A DNA stretch of 64,000 nucleotides from NCBI RefSeq assembly GCF_022811525.1, contig NZ_CP063982.1, forward strand, positions 1,984,001 to 2,048,000, read 5' to 3'. The notes under the pieces are model-generated. The model worked only from the letters and a program-made list of their open reading frames with translations, did no database searches and was not told the DNA's origin. The translations under genes and the position numbers were made by a program. Origin of the DNA: Orrella daihaiensis. Lineage in GTDB: Bacteria; Pseudomonadota; Gammaproteobacteria; Burkholderiales; Burkholderiaceae_B. Numbering within the stretch: position 1 is the stretch's first letter; each line of letters opens with the position of its first letter. Positions 26,883-35,914 of this stretch are shown here, one piece after another.

Positions 26883-28709
26883 TTGAGACAGTTTGGAACT
26901 GACAGCCACGAGGCACCAAACAAGAATCACCGCGCCGACTGGCAAGTGATTCGGGATTTGTTGCCTTACCTACTCGCATACAAGTGGCGTGTCGCATTTG
27001 CGCTAGCGTGCATGGTGTTAGCTAAATTCGCCAACCTCGGTGTGCCGATCGTGCTTAAAGACCTGGTCAATGCGCTCGACGTCAATACCGTAGCTGGCAC
27101 TTTGCTGGTGGTACCAATCAGCCTCATATTAGGCTATGGCCTGCTTAGGCTCTCAACCTCTCTCTTCACTGAACTCAGAGAGGCACTGTTTGCGCGAGTT
27201 ACTCAGCATGCAGTTCGCCAAATCGCGCTGAATGTATTCAATCATCTTCATCGCCTCTCGCTGAATTTTCACCTGTCTCGACAAACAGGCGGTGTCAGCC
27301 GTGACATCGAACGCGGCACGCGAGCCATCCAGACACTCGTGTCATTTTCGCTCTACAGCATCTTTCCGACATTTTTTGAGTTTGCTTTGGTACTCGGTTA
27401 CCTAGCCATCTTCTATGACATCTGGTTCTCCGTCATCACACTCGTGGCTTTAGTGCTCTACATCATATTCACGGTGGTCGTGACCGAGTGGCGCACCAAC
27501 CTGCGCCGCACCATGAACCAGCTAGATACACGCGCCAATCAGAAAGCCATCGATTCGCTCTTGAATTTTGAGACAGTGAAGTACTTCGGCAACGAGGCCT
27601 TTGAAACGCGACGCTATGATCAGAGCATGCAGCAATATCAAAAAGCTGCAATCATTTCTCAACAATCTCTGGCTGCTTTGAATCTGGGGCAGCAAATAAT
27701 CATTTCAATCGGTTTGGTTCTAATTGTCTGGCGGGCAGCTGCTGGCGTAGCAAATGGCAGCCTGACCTTGGGCGACTTGGTGTTGGTCAACACACTGATG
27801 ATCCAGCTATATATGCCATTAAATTTTCTGGGGGTTGTGTATCGAGAGTTAAAACAATCCACCGCCGACATTGACCGCATGTTCGGCCTTCTAAACGAAC
27901 AGCAGGAAATCAATGACAGCCCTAACGCATCGACACTTGTCATTGACGACCCGAACAGAGGCCCAAGCATAACCTTCGATAAAGTGTGCTTCAGTTACGA
28001 CAAACAACGCCCAATACTGAAAGACATCAGCTTCACAATCCCGGCAGGCACCACGACCGCCGTGGTGGGTCGCAGCGGCGCCGGTAAAAGCACCTTGTCG
28101 CGATTACTTTTTCGGTTCTACGACGTTAGCAGCGGCAGGATTCTGGTAGATGGGCAAGACGTACGTCAAGTGACCCAAGCAAGTCTGCGCCAAGCCATCG
28201 GTATCGTGCCGCAAGATACTGTTCTTTTTAACGACACGGTTGGCTACAACATCCGTTACGGAAGACCTGAGGCAACAGACGCTGATATGAAGGCAGCCGC
28301 CAAAGCCGCCCAATTAGATGCTTTCATCGAGAGTTTGCCGCAGGGGTACGAAACACCGGTCGGTGAGCGTGGCCTGAAGTTATCAGGGGGTGAGAAGCAA
28401 CGGCTAGCGATTGCCCGCACCCTACTTAAGAATCCAGCGATTTTGGTGTTTGATGAAGCAACCTCTGCACTTGATTCACGCACAGAACGTGCCCTGCAGA
28501 CTGAACTCTGGAAACTCGCACGCAATCGATCAACCTTGATCATCGCGCATAGATTGTCAACAATCGTGCATGCCGATCAAATCTTGGTCATCGATCATGG
28601 TGAATTGATCGAGCATGGCACTCACGAAAGCCTATTGGCAAGTGGTGGCACTTATGCGCAGATGTGGCAGATGCAGCTATCTGAACCTGACCATGTTGAA
28701 ATCAACTGA
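26883..28709 (+). CDS. Atm1/ABCB6-type ABC exporter
   Basis: This 608-aa homodimeric ABC half-transporter has an N-terminal six-helix domain (about 30-330). The ATPase domain carries Walker A GRSGAGKST, signature LSGGE and Walker B ILVFDEATSALD. The early segment ADWQVIRDLLPYLLAYKWRV and the VKYFGNE motif mark the Atm1/HMT1 group. That group exports glutathione-linked compounds or metals, for example glutathione persulfide in mitochondria and metal-glutathione in Novosphingobium. The start appears to be TTG at 26883, since homologues begin with a similar leader and no ATG occurs before the first helix. Confidence 0.9.
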   Translation: MRQFGTDSHEAPNKNHRADWQVIRDLLPYLLAYKWRVAFALACMVLAKFANLGVPIVLKDLVNALDVNTVAGTLLVVPISLILGYGLLRLSTSLFTELREALFARVTQHAVRQIALNVFNHLHRLSLNFHLSRQTGGVSRDIERGTRAIQTLVSFSLYSIFPTFFEFALVLGYLAIFYDIWFSVITLVALVLYIIFTVVVTEWRTNLRRTMNQLDTRANQKAIDSLLNFETVKYFGNEAFETRRYDQSMQQYQKAAIISQQSLAALNLGQQIIISIGLVLIVWRAAAGVANGSLTLGDLVLVNTLMIQLYMPLNFLGVVYRELKQSTADIDRMFGLLNEQQEINDSPNASTLVIDDPNRGPSITFDKVCFSYDKQRPILKDISFTIPAGTTTAVVGRSGAGKSTLSRLLFRFYDVSSGRILVDGQDVRQVTQASLRQAIGIVPQDTVLFNDTVGYNIRYGRPEATDADMKAAAKAAQLDAFIESLPQGYETPVGERGLKLSGGEKQRLAIARTLLKNPAILVFDEATSALDSRTERALQTELWKLARNRSTLIIAHRLSTIVHADQILVIDHGELIEHGTHESLLASGGTYAQMWQMQLSEPDHVEIN

Positions 28710-28994
28710 TCAACCGCCCTCCAGTCTCGGGATGAAATACACCTGTGCGCCAGGTGTGAGCGAGTGCGTATACACAATCTCATGAATCACGCCATCAATC
28801 GCGACCGCGCTGTCTTCCTCGAGCACGGCAGCCAGGCCCGGGTAGCGCTTGTCGATTTCGCGCAGCAAGGCTCTGATGGTCGAGGCCTGAGCCTCAAAGA
28901 CTTCCTCGCCCTTGGTGAATGGCTCAAACGCGCCGGTCAAGGTAACCTTGACCGGGTTGCTATTTTGGCTCTCAGGCACTGACAGCCTCAGCAT
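28710..28994 (-). CDS. MoaD/ThiS family sulfur-carrier-like protein
   Basis: This is a ubiquitin-like small protein of up to 94 aa ending in Gly-Gly, the site that becomes a thiocarboxylate in MoaD and ThiS. VKVTLTGAFEPFTKG starts the beta-grasp fold and GAQVYFIPRLEGG ends it. It overlaps the Mo-hydroxylase large-subunit gene by 8 to 23 bp, depending on whether GTG 28979 (GAGG upstream) or ATG 28994 is used. It is the last gene of that operon. This suggests a dedicated sulfur donor for molybdopterin, which is inference. Confidence 0.85.
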   Translation of the reverse strand: MLRLSVPESQNSNPVKVTLTGAFEPFTKGEEVFEAQASTIRALLREIDKRYPGLAAVLEEDSAVAIDGVIHEIVYTHSLTPGAQVYFIPRLEGG

Positions 28995-31260
28995 CTAACG
29001 CCGCTAGAATGGCCGGTGGTGACATTGGCAGAGCCGTCATGCGCACGCCCACTGCATCACGAATCGCATTACCGACCGCTGCCATGACCGGTACGATATT
29101 TACCTCGCCAACACCTTTGACACCAAACGGATGATTTGGGTTTGGCACCTCAACGATTACGGCCTCGATCATCGGTAAATCCGACGCCACAGGAACCCGG
29201 TAGTCTAGAAAACCCGGATTCTCGAGTTGGCCACGATCGTTATAGATATACGTTTCATTCAAGGCCCAACCAATTCCCTGAACCACACCCCCTTCAATCT
29301 GACCTTCTACGTAGCTACGATGAATGGCACGGCCGACATCTTGCGCTGCGACGTAACGCAGGATCTTCACAGCCCCTGTTTCAGGATCAACTTCCAGATC
29401 ACAAAACTGCGTTGAAAACCCAGGAGCTTGCCCGCCGGCGTTGACTGCAACTTCGGCGACAATTGGTCCACCAGTGACTGCGCGCTTTGCTGCGATATCC
29501 TTTAGTGTCAAAGGTGCAAAATCACCAACTGAAGGATCTGCCGGTCTCGCAGCACCGTTCTGCCAAACAACCGATTCGATATCAACGTCCCAGATCATGG
29601 CTGCACGGGCACGCATATCTTCAATGACCTTCTGACATGCCTGCACAACAGCCATGCCAGTGGCGTAGGTGATTCTCGAACCACCTGTCAGGAAGTTGTA
29701 GCCAATCGACGCTGTGTCAGCAACGGTCGATCGAACCGACTCATAGGGCACACCCAATGTTTCAGCAGCCATGATGGCCATGGATGCGCGCGAGCCGCCA
29801 ACATCCATGCTTCCGGTCGCCAACGCAATCGAACCATCTTCGTTCACGTGTAGCGTCGCAGTGGATTCCCCGCCGCCATTAAACCAAAAGCCTGATGCCA
29901 CACCCCTACCCTGATTGGGCCCAAGCGGCGCCTTGTAGGCTGGATGGTTCATCAAGGCCTCAATAGTCTCTCTGAACCCATCGTGTGCATGCTTGGGTCC
30001 CCAAATGGTTGGCGATCCAGCCTTTACAGCGTTCTTGAGTCTAAGCTCCAAGGGATCCATGCCGATGCGTCTAGCCAACTCATCCACGACGCTTTCGACG
30101 GCAAAGGCTGCGATCGGCGAGCCGGGCGCTCGGTATGCCGCAGCCTTGGGACGATTACACACCACGTCATAACTCACAGCCCGTGCGTTTTCTAGGTCAT
30201 ACACAGAAAAGGCACACATAGCCGCATTCATGACAGGCGAACCAGGGAACGCCCCTGCCTGGAACTTGAATACGCCATCGGCCGCGACGATTTTGCCATC
30301 ACGCGTAACGCCCATTTTTACGGTCATGGACGAGCCAGAGGTCGGCCCGGTTGCCTGGAATACCTCTTCACGCGACATCACCATTTTGACTGGGTGCCCA
30401 GACAATCTCGAGAGCGTCAAAGCTAGCGGCTCCAGATAAATGACCGTCTTTCCACCAAAACCTCCGCCGATTTCGGCTGGATGGACCACCACGTCGCTCA
30501 CATTCAGGCCTAGAAGCTTGGCGGTGTAGGCTCGCACCACGAAATGCCCTTGGCTTGACGACCAAACCTCACACTGCCCATCTGCACCCCAACGCGCCAA
30601 AGCAGCATGCGGCTCAATATAGCCCTGATGAACTGGTTCGGTCGTAAAGCTCATCTGAACGACTTCATCGGCCTTTGCAAAGCCAGAATCAATATCACCT
30701 GCCTTGATCTCATTGATTCTCGTGACGTTAGACGGCTTGTCTGGCACCGGCTCAACACCACGCGTAAATAAATTATCAAACAGAACAGGCGCATCAGCAC
30801 GCATAGCCTCTTCTACATTGATGACGTGGGGCAACACCTCATACTGAACATCGATTAAGTCAAGCGCCGCAGCTGCGATCGCTTGCGAAGTGGCCGCGAC
30901 TGCTGCCAGAGGATGTCCCACAAACAAAACTTTCTCTCTGGCCATGACGTTGCGAGTCATGTGCCAGAAATTGAGCTGCACTCGCTCGGGACCTTGGTAG
31001 GCGAACGCCTGATCAGGCATATCGGCTGCAGTCATCACGGCCTTCACCCCAGGCAAAGCCTTGGCGCGACTCGTGTCAATTGAGATGATGCGGGCGTGTG
31101 CATGTGGTGAGCGCAATACCTTGCCCCACAACATGCCGGGCAACTCATAGTCAGCGCCATACTGTGCCAAACCCATGACCTTGGGAACACCATCTGGACG
31201 CACAGGACGCGAGCCAATCAGCTCGGATGGGTTCATGGCCACTTCAGTTTTTTTAAGCAT
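28972..31260 (-). CDS. Xanthine dehydrogenase family molybdopterin-binding (large) subunit
   Basis: This is the catalytic Mo-cofactor subunit of a three-component molybdenum hydroxylase (762 aa). Visible motifs are GGGFGGK in the first Mo-binding domain, AYRAPGSP and the catalytic-glutamate region KGVGE near the C-terminus. It lacks the AYxCSFR motif of form I CO dehydrogenase, so it is not a proven CO oxidiser; N-heterocycles, aldehydes or CoA thioesters are possible substrates. The ATG at 31260 overlaps the 2Fe-2S gene by 8 bp. Transcription order is FAD, 2Fe-2S, Mo, MoaD-like. Confidence 0.93.
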   Translation of the reverse strand: MLKKTEVAMNPSELIGSRPVRPDGVPKVMGLAQYGADYELPGMLWGKVLRSPHAHARIISIDTSRAKALPGVKAVMTAADMPDQAFAYQGPERVQLNFWHMTRNVMAREKVLFVGHPLAAVAATSQAIAAAALDLIDVQYEVLPHVINVEEAMRADAPVLFDNLFTRGVEPVPDKPSNVTRINEIKAGDIDSGFAKADEVVQMSFTTEPVHQGYIEPHAALARWGADGQCEVWSSSQGHFVVRAYTAKLLGLNVSDVVVHPAEIGGGFGGKTVIYLEPLALTLSRLSGHPVKMVMSREEVFQATGPTSGSSMTVKMGVTRDGKIVAADGVFKFQAGAFPGSPVMNAAMCAFSVYDLENARAVSYDVVCNRPKAAAYRAPGSPIAAFAVESVVDELARRIGMDPLELRLKNAVKAGSPTIWGPKHAHDGFRETIEALMNHPAYKAPLGPNQGRGVASGFWFNGGGESTATLHVNEDGSIALATGSMDVGGSRASMAIMAAETLGVPYESVRSTVADTASIGYNFLTGGSRITYATGMAVVQACQKVIEDMRARAAMIWDVDIESVVWQNGAARPADPSVGDFAPLTLKDIAAKRAVTGGPIVAEVAVNAGGQAPGFSTQFCDLEVDPETGAVKILRYVAAQDVGRAIHRSYVEGQIEGGVVQGIGWALNETYIYNDRGQLENPGFLDYRVPVASDLPMIEAVIVEVPNPNHPFGVKGVGEVNIVPVMAAVGNAIRDAVGVRMTALPMSPPAILAALDAEAVSA

Positions 31261-31738
31261 GGCTCTCTCCTCGCATCTCTCGTGCTGCATCGAGCACGGC
31301 CTCGATTATCTTGTTGTAACCGGTACAACGGCATAAATTACCTGCCAGCCAATAGCGCACTTGCTCCTCGGTTGGGTCAGGGTTGTGCTTCAGCAACTCA
31401 CGCGCTGCCATCAAAATTCCTGGCGTGCAGATCCCGCATTGAAGCCCCGCATGCTCGAGGAACTTGCGCTGCAACGGATGCAGTTCACTGCCAGCAGCCA
31501 TACCCTCAATGGTTTGAACAGCTTTACCGTTGGCTTCAGCACCGAGCACGAGACAGGAACATACCAGCTCACCATCTAATGTCACGCTACAGGCCCCACA
31601 ATCACCGGTACCACAACCCTCCTTCGTTCCTGTCATGTCAAGCTCATTACGCAACACATCCAGAAGCGTTTGACTTGTGTCACACAAAAACTCTACCGGC
31701 TCGCCATTAATGGTTGTACTCACATGATGCTTGGCCAT
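31253..31738 (-). CDS. (2Fe-2S)-binding small subunit of the molybdenum hydroxylase
   Basis: This 161-aa subunit carries two [2Fe-2S] clusters. The plant-ferredoxin-like cluster is ligated by CGTGDCGAC plus a later CSC, and the second by CGICTPG and CRCTGY. It passes electrons from the Mo site to FAD. The ATG at 31738 follows the FAD-subunit stop by one base. An upstream in-frame extension to 31792 would lie inside that gene and is unlikely. Confidence 0.95.
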   Translation of the reverse strand: MAKHHVSTTINGEPVEFLCDTSQTLLDVLRNELDMTGTKEGCGTGDCGACSVTLDGELVCSCLVLGAEANGKAVQTIEGMAAGSELHPLQRKFLEHAGLQCGICTPGILMAARELLKHNPDPTEEQVRYWLAGNLCRCTGYNKIIEAVLDAAREMRGESHA

Positions 31739-31739
31739 C

Positions 31740-32615
31740 TCAGATATTCCCCCTTGCGCGTGCCAACGCCTTTTGTGCCGTTCGCCGGGCAATCACGCCC
31801 GACAGTTTCGTTCTAAATACCTTTGTACCCCGCTTATCGTCGATCGGACGCGCAGCAGCGCTAGCAGCCAAACCGAGATTGGCTAGAGCTGCATCGTCCA
31901 CCATCGTGCCTATGAGCGCCTGTGCTGCCTCTGGCACCACAATGGCTTTTTCAGCGACAGCGCCCAGACAAACCTTGGCTGCGGTACAAACACCTTGTTG
32001 ATCCAGCGTTAACGAAATACCGGCTCCCACCACAGCGATATCCATTTCTGTTCGCGGTGTAAACCGGATATAGGCACTGCCGGTGTGCTCGGGTGGGTTC
32101 GGGAAAAAGATCGACACTAAAATCTCACCAGGCTCAAGCGAGTTCTTGCCAGGACCCGTAGGCACCTGCTCAACCGGGATCTCACGCCGACCATTGGGAC
32201 CCTCGATACTGGCCACCGCTCCCACTGCCATCATTGCTGGCACGCTGTCAGCAGCCGGTGAGGCGTTACACAAATTACCACCCATCGAGGCTCGACTTCG
32301 CACCTGGATTGAACCAATCCAATTGGCACCATCAACTACCGCCGGAAAGAGGGCTGCGAATTCGCGGTGTCGAACAAGCTCCATGCAGGCTACGCTCGCA
32401 CCCACACGCCAGCCGCCTGACTCTTGCCGAATAGATACCATCTCGTCAATGCCTTTGACGTCCACGATCAGTTTGGGTGCGATTCGCCCGGATCGCATTT
32501 GCACCAGCAAATCGGTACCACCAGCGAGCACCCTACCGTGCCCGTCGGCTGCTGCCAGCAATAAAGCCGCCTCCTTGGCACTAGCAGGCGTTTCAAACCT
32601 TACATCAGCTGTCAT
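31740..32615 (-). CDS. FAD-binding medium subunit of the molybdenum hydroxylase
   Basis: This 291-aa CoxM/XdhA-type flavoprotein has two FAD-binding motifs: LAGGTDLL near residue 30 and SMGGNLCNASPAAD near residue 110. It hands electrons to an external acceptor. I chose the ATG at 32615 (MTADVRFETP), since family proteins begin just before this strand. A longer frame to 32684 would run through the palindrome at 32671-32691. It is the first gene of the operon and divergent from the 3-hydroxybutyrate dehydrogenase gene. Confidence 0.93.
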   Translation of the reverse strand: MTADVRFETPASAKEAALLLAAADGHGRVLAGGTDLLVQMRSGRIAPKLIVDVKGIDEMVSIRQESGGWRVGASVACMELVRHREFAALFPAVVDGANWIGSIQVRSRASMGGNLCNASPAADSVPAMMAVGAVASIEGPNGRREIPVEQVPTGPGKNSLEPGEILVSIFFPNPPEHTGSAYIRFTPRTEMDIAVVGAGISLTLDQQGVCTAAKVCLGAVAEKAIVVPEAAQALIGTMVDDAALANLGLAASAAARPIDDKRGTKVFRTKLSGVIARRTAQKALARARGNI

Positions 32616-32670
32616 CGTACTTTCCCTTGTTGTTCTAATCAAAAGCCATCTATGCCAAATAATGCGACCC

Positions 32671-32691
32671 CTTAACGGCGACACCGTTAAG
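32671..32691. promoter_or_regulatory. 21-bp operator-like palindrome upstream of the Mo-hydroxylase operon
   Basis: CTTAACGG (32671-32678) and CCGTTAAG (32684-32691) are perfect 8-bp arms around CGACA. It lies 56 bp upstream of the FAD-subunit start in a 264-bp divergent intergenic region. The shape fits a dimeric repressor operator. There is no T-tract, so it is not a terminator. The regulator is not in the window. Confidence 0.5.
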
Positions 32692-32879
32692 TCCTCATCG
32701 CTGCATCACGGCTGACTGCACCCTTCGATTCTAGACCAGTGAAACACCGCAACGAATACTTTACCTAGGTAGACCCGACTTGATATTTCATAGCGCGAAA
32801 TTTGGGCGAATGTGAGCCCTTTCGTTGCTACTATCACCTAGATAACCATCCATAACCCGTCAAATCAAGGAATATCCTC

Positions 32880-33662
32880 ATGACACTTAAAGACAAAGTA
32901 GCCCTAGTCACTGGCGCAGCAAGCGGAATTGGCAAGCAGTGCGCCATCCATATGGCAAAAGCTGGCGCCAACATCGTGATTGCAGACCTCAACTCGGACG
33001 GTGCCCAGGCAACAGCTAAGGAAATCGAAGCATTGGGTGTCAAAGCGATTGGGTTGTCCATGGATGTGACCAGTGAAGATCAAGTCAATGCCGGCATTGA
33101 GGAGACTGTCAATAAGCTTGGCAGTATTGATGTGCTGGTATCAAATGCTGGTATCCAAATTGTGCATCCCATCGAGGAGTTTCCCTACGCCGATTGGAAA
33201 AAGATGCTCGCCATCCACCTGGACGGTGCTTTTCTGACGACCCAGGCTGCTATCAAGCACATGTATGCGAGTGGTCGCGGCGGTTCGATTATCTATATGG
33301 GTTCTGTGCACTCACACGAGGCTTCCAAGTTGAAATCGGCCTACGTCACCGCCAAACATGGTCTGCTTGGCCTGGCGCGGGTTGTAGCCAAAGAAGGCGC
33401 AGAAAAGAATGTGCGGGCCTACGTGGTGTGCCCAGGGTTTGTGCGCACACCCCTGGTGGATAAGCAAATCCCAGAACAAGCCAAGAGCCTTGGCATTAGT
33501 GAAGACGAAGTCATCAAAAAAGTGATGCTCGGGCAAACAGTCGATGGCATCTTTACCACCACTGATGACGTCGCATCTGTTGTAACCTTTTTGGCGGGTT
33601 TTCCGACGGCTGCCATGACTGGTCAATCTTTTGTTGTCAGCCACGGGTGGTATATGCAGTAA
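32880..33662 (+). CDS. 3-hydroxybutyrate dehydrogenase (SDR family)
   Basis: This 260-aa short-chain dehydrogenase has the cofactor motif TGAASGIG (11-18), NAG (89-91) and the catalytic Ser142, Tyr155 and Lys159. The C-terminal SFVVSHGWYMQ and the Gln-rich middle resemble bacterial D-3-hydroxybutyrate dehydrogenases, which oxidise 3-hydroxybutyrate to acetoacetate. AAGGA lies eight bases upstream of the ATG. The Ldh2-type gene starts 21 bp later, so the two are likely co-transcribed. A different hydroxyacid substrate cannot be excluded given that neighbour. Confidence 0.85.
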   Translation: MTLKDKVALVTGAASGIGKQCAIHMAKAGANIVIADLNSDGAQATAKEIEALGVKAIGLSMDVTSEDQVNAGIEETVNKLGSIDVLVSNAGIQIVHPIEEFPYADWKKMLAIHLDGAFLTTQAAIKHMYASGRGGSIIYMGSVHSHEASKLKSAYVTAKHGLLGLARVVAKEGAEKNVRAYVVCPGFVRTPLVDKQIPEQAKSLGISEDEVIKKVMLGQTVDGIFTTTDDVASVVTFLAGFPTAAMTGQSFVVSHGWYMQ

Positions 33663-33683
33663 TGACAACAAGGATGAGACAGC

Positions 33684-34766
33684 ATGGCAGCACAAACACA
33701 CTTTTTTAATGCGCAAGCTCTAAGTACCGCAATTAAACAAGTGGTCAAGGGGTTCGGAAGCGAACCCCTTGAAGTCGAATTGGTGACCGACAACCTGATT
33801 GAAGCAAATCTCACCGGACATGATTCCCATGGCATTGGTATGCTGCCACGCTATGCGCTCTCTCTGAAAGAGGCAGGTGGCTTGCAGGCCAATGCTCATG
33901 TGAGCATCCGGGTGGACCACGGCACGATGCTAGGCTTGGATGGCCATGCTGGTTTCGGTCAAGTCATCGGTCATGAGGCCATGCTAATTGGTATTGAGCG
34001 GACCAAACAGCATGGCAGTTGCATCATGTCGCTCGGTAACGTACACCACTTGTGTCGGATCGGTGCCTGGGCAGAGATGGCCACAGCCGCAGGGCTTATT
34101 TCCATCCATTTTGTAAACGTCATGTCCAAGCCAGTGGTCGCCCCCTGGGATGGTGCAGACGGCCGATTTGGTACGAACCCATTCTGCGTGGGGATTCCCA
34201 TTGAGGGTCGATCGCCTGTCATTCTGGATTTCGCAACCAGCGTCATTGCCCAGGGCAAAACGCGCGTGGCCTATAACAAGGGCATTGAATTAAAGCCTGG
34301 GCAAATGATAGACCATGAAGGCAAACCGACCACCAATCCTGCTTACGGTGTCGTACCGCCCTTTGGAGCCATCAAAACATTTGGTGAACACAAGGGGTTC
34401 GGACTGTCGCTGGTATGCGAGCTGTTGGGAGGCGCTTTGTCAGCAGGACAAACCTTGCATGACCGGTCAACGAAAAGCAGAATATTTAATGGGATGCTGA
34501 CGATCCTGATCGATCCCAATAGACTCGGAAAAGGTAATCTATTTGTAGAAGAATCACTCGCTTTCCTAGAATGGGTCAAACAATCTGCGCCGATTGAAGG
34601 TACTGAAGGTGTCAAAATCGCTGGCGAGCCTGAACAAATGACCAAAGCCGAACGGCTAAAAACAGGTATTCCCGTTGATGAGAACACTTGGCGGGAGATC
34701 CTTCAAACGTCTGAGATACTCGGTATCGATTCTCAAGAAATCGATACATTGGCTCGCGCCTCATAA
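33684..34766 (+). CDS. Ldh2 family malate/L-lactate/ureidoglycolate-type dehydrogenase
   Basis: This 360-aa NAD(P)-dependent oxidoreductase belongs to the LDH2/MDHG family, unrelated to classical lactate dehydrogenase. The signature GHDSHGIGMLPRY (about residues 47-59) and NVHHLCRIG (about 118) contain the family histidines. Members oxidise malate, sulfolactate, ureidoglycolate or diketogulonate, so the substrate is open. It follows the SDR gene on the same strand. It faces the dctP receptor gene across a shared terminator. Confidence 0.88.
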   Translation: MAAQTHFFNAQALSTAIKQVVKGFGSEPLEVELVTDNLIEANLTGHDSHGIGMLPRYALSLKEAGGLQANAHVSIRVDHGTMLGLDGHAGFGQVIGHEAMLIGIERTKQHGSCIMSLGNVHHLCRIGAWAEMATAAGLISIHFVNVMSKPVVAPWDGADGRFGTNPFCVGIPIEGRSPVILDFATSVIAQGKTRVAYNKGIELKPGQMIDHEGKPTTNPAYGVVPPFGAIKTFGEHKGFGLSLVCELLGGALSAGQTLHDRSTKSRIFNGMLTILIDPNRLGKGNLFVEESLAFLEWVKQSAPIEGTEGVKIAGEPEQMTKAERLKTGIPVDENTWREILQTSEILGIDSQEIDTLARAS

Positions 34767-34775
34767 AGCCTCATC

Positions 34776-34826
34776 AAAAAACCCAACGGTTCTTCGACAG
34801 CAGAGCTGTCAAAGAACCGTTGGGTT
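34776..34826 (-). terminator. Strong rho-independent terminator of the dctP operon
   Basis: A 21-bp inverted repeat with one mismatch (AACCCAACGGTTCTT and AAGAACCGTTGGGTT arms extended by GACAG/CTGTC) encloses a 5-nt loop. On the minus strand it is followed by a run of Ts, so it best serves dctP. In the plus direction there is no T-tract, though it may slow transcription of the Ldh2 gene. Confidence 0.85.
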
Positions 34827-34848
34827 AGTGACACTGGGCAGAGCCGGC

Positions 34849-35829
34849 TTACTGAACTGCCTGAATCGCGCGGATATTATCCGCTCCAAACTCTTTGGCG
34901 TATTCAGCATAGGCAGGTGTAATCGCTTGACGGAAGCTCTCGCCGTTTACCTGCTCCACCACCTGCATACCATCTTTCCTCAGCAGAGCAATTCCATTGG
35001 CCTCATCGTCATTGACTTTCTTGCGCTGCGCGGCAGAGGCCGCTTTGGCAGCATTCAGAAACACTTGCTTATCAGCGTCGGACAGCTGACTCCAAACGCT
35101 CGGCGACAAGATAATGACAGCAGGCGAATACACGTGATTGGTGAGTGACAGATGTTTCTGCACCTGCGCAAACTTGGCCGCCAAAATCACAGGAATCGGG
35201 TTTTCCTGGCCATCAACAGTACCCTGTTGTAATGCGGTGAACAGCTCAGGAAAGGCCATGGGTGTCGGCAAGATACCGAAGGTTTTGTAACCGTCCATGT
35301 GCACTTTATTTTCCATCGTGCGCATCTTCAATCCATTAGCATCGCTTGCCTGAACAATGGGGCGCACGTTATTGGTCATATGGCGAAATCCGTTCTCGGT
35401 CCATGCCAGACCGACAAGACCTTTATCCTGCATTTTTGCCAGCAAGTTTTGACCTATTTGACCATCCATCACTTTTCGGGCGTGGTCGTAATCGCGAAAC
35501 AAGAACGGAATGTCAACAATCTTAACTTCAGGCACGAAATTACCCAGAGGACCCGTCGAAGTATTGACTAAATCCAGTGTGCCAAGCTGAACCGACTCAA
35601 TCATCTCGCGCTCACCACCGAGCGCACCGCTAGGAAACTGCTGGCACGTGTAGCGACCCTGCGTACCTTTTGAAATTTCTTCACAAAATACCGTTGAGCC
35701 CACACCATAGTGTGAGGTCGGTGAAGTCGCGTAACCAATTTTGAGCACGGTTTGTGCCTGAGCAGCAACACCAACACCAGCCAACGCAGCCGTTAAGGCA
35801 GCTACGCGCAAAAACTTGCTTGCTTTCAT
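34849..35829 (-). CDS. TRAP transporter DctP-type solute-binding protein
   Basis: This is a periplasmic receptor of 326 aa with a signal peptide ending VAAQAQ (cleavage near residue 24). The mature part shows the DctP-family features: LKIGYATSPTSHY, FPSGALGGEREMIE, and the carboxylate-binding arginine region LKMRTMENKVH. ALQQGTVDGQENP is the conserved C-terminal-lobe motif. The ATG at 35829 follows GGAGATAGTC. No DctQ or DctM membrane subunit is encoded nearby, so it is an orphan receptor. It ends a run of genes for a thiol dioxygenase and CoA chemistry, suggesting an organic acid ligand. Confidence 0.92.
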   Translation of the reverse strand: MKASKFLRVAALTAALAGVGVAAQAQTVLKIGYATSPTSHYGVGSTVFCEEISKGTQGRYTCQQFPSGALGGEREMIESVQLGTLDLVNTSTGPLGNFVPEVKIVDIPFLFRDYDHARKVMDGQIGQNLLAKMQDKGLVGLAWTENGFRHMTNNVRPIVQASDANGLKMRTMENKVHMDGYKTFGILPTPMAFPELFTALQQGTVDGQENPIPVILAAKFAQVQKHLSLTNHVYSPAVIILSPSVWSQLSDADKQVFLNAAKAASAAQRKKVNDDEANGIALLRKDGMQVVEQVNGESFRQAITPAYAEYAKEFGADNIRAIQAVQ

Positions 35830-35914
35830 GACTATCTCCAAAAACGACAAAAGTTTGATTGCCAAAGTTAGCGCAAAAATCGCCTGTCAACGAATCTAAC
35901 CCTATCGCCAGGCA

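Noticed and set aside
28972..32615. Assignment of the Mo hydroxylase as carbon monoxide dehydrogenase
   Set aside because: The large subunit has AYRAPG instead of the AYxCSFR active-site loop, so only the family can be named.
32083..32715. Long open frame (210 codons) on the plus strand
   Set aside because: It is antisense to the FAD subunit gene. The composition is typical of a codon shadow, and the minus-strand gene is well conserved.
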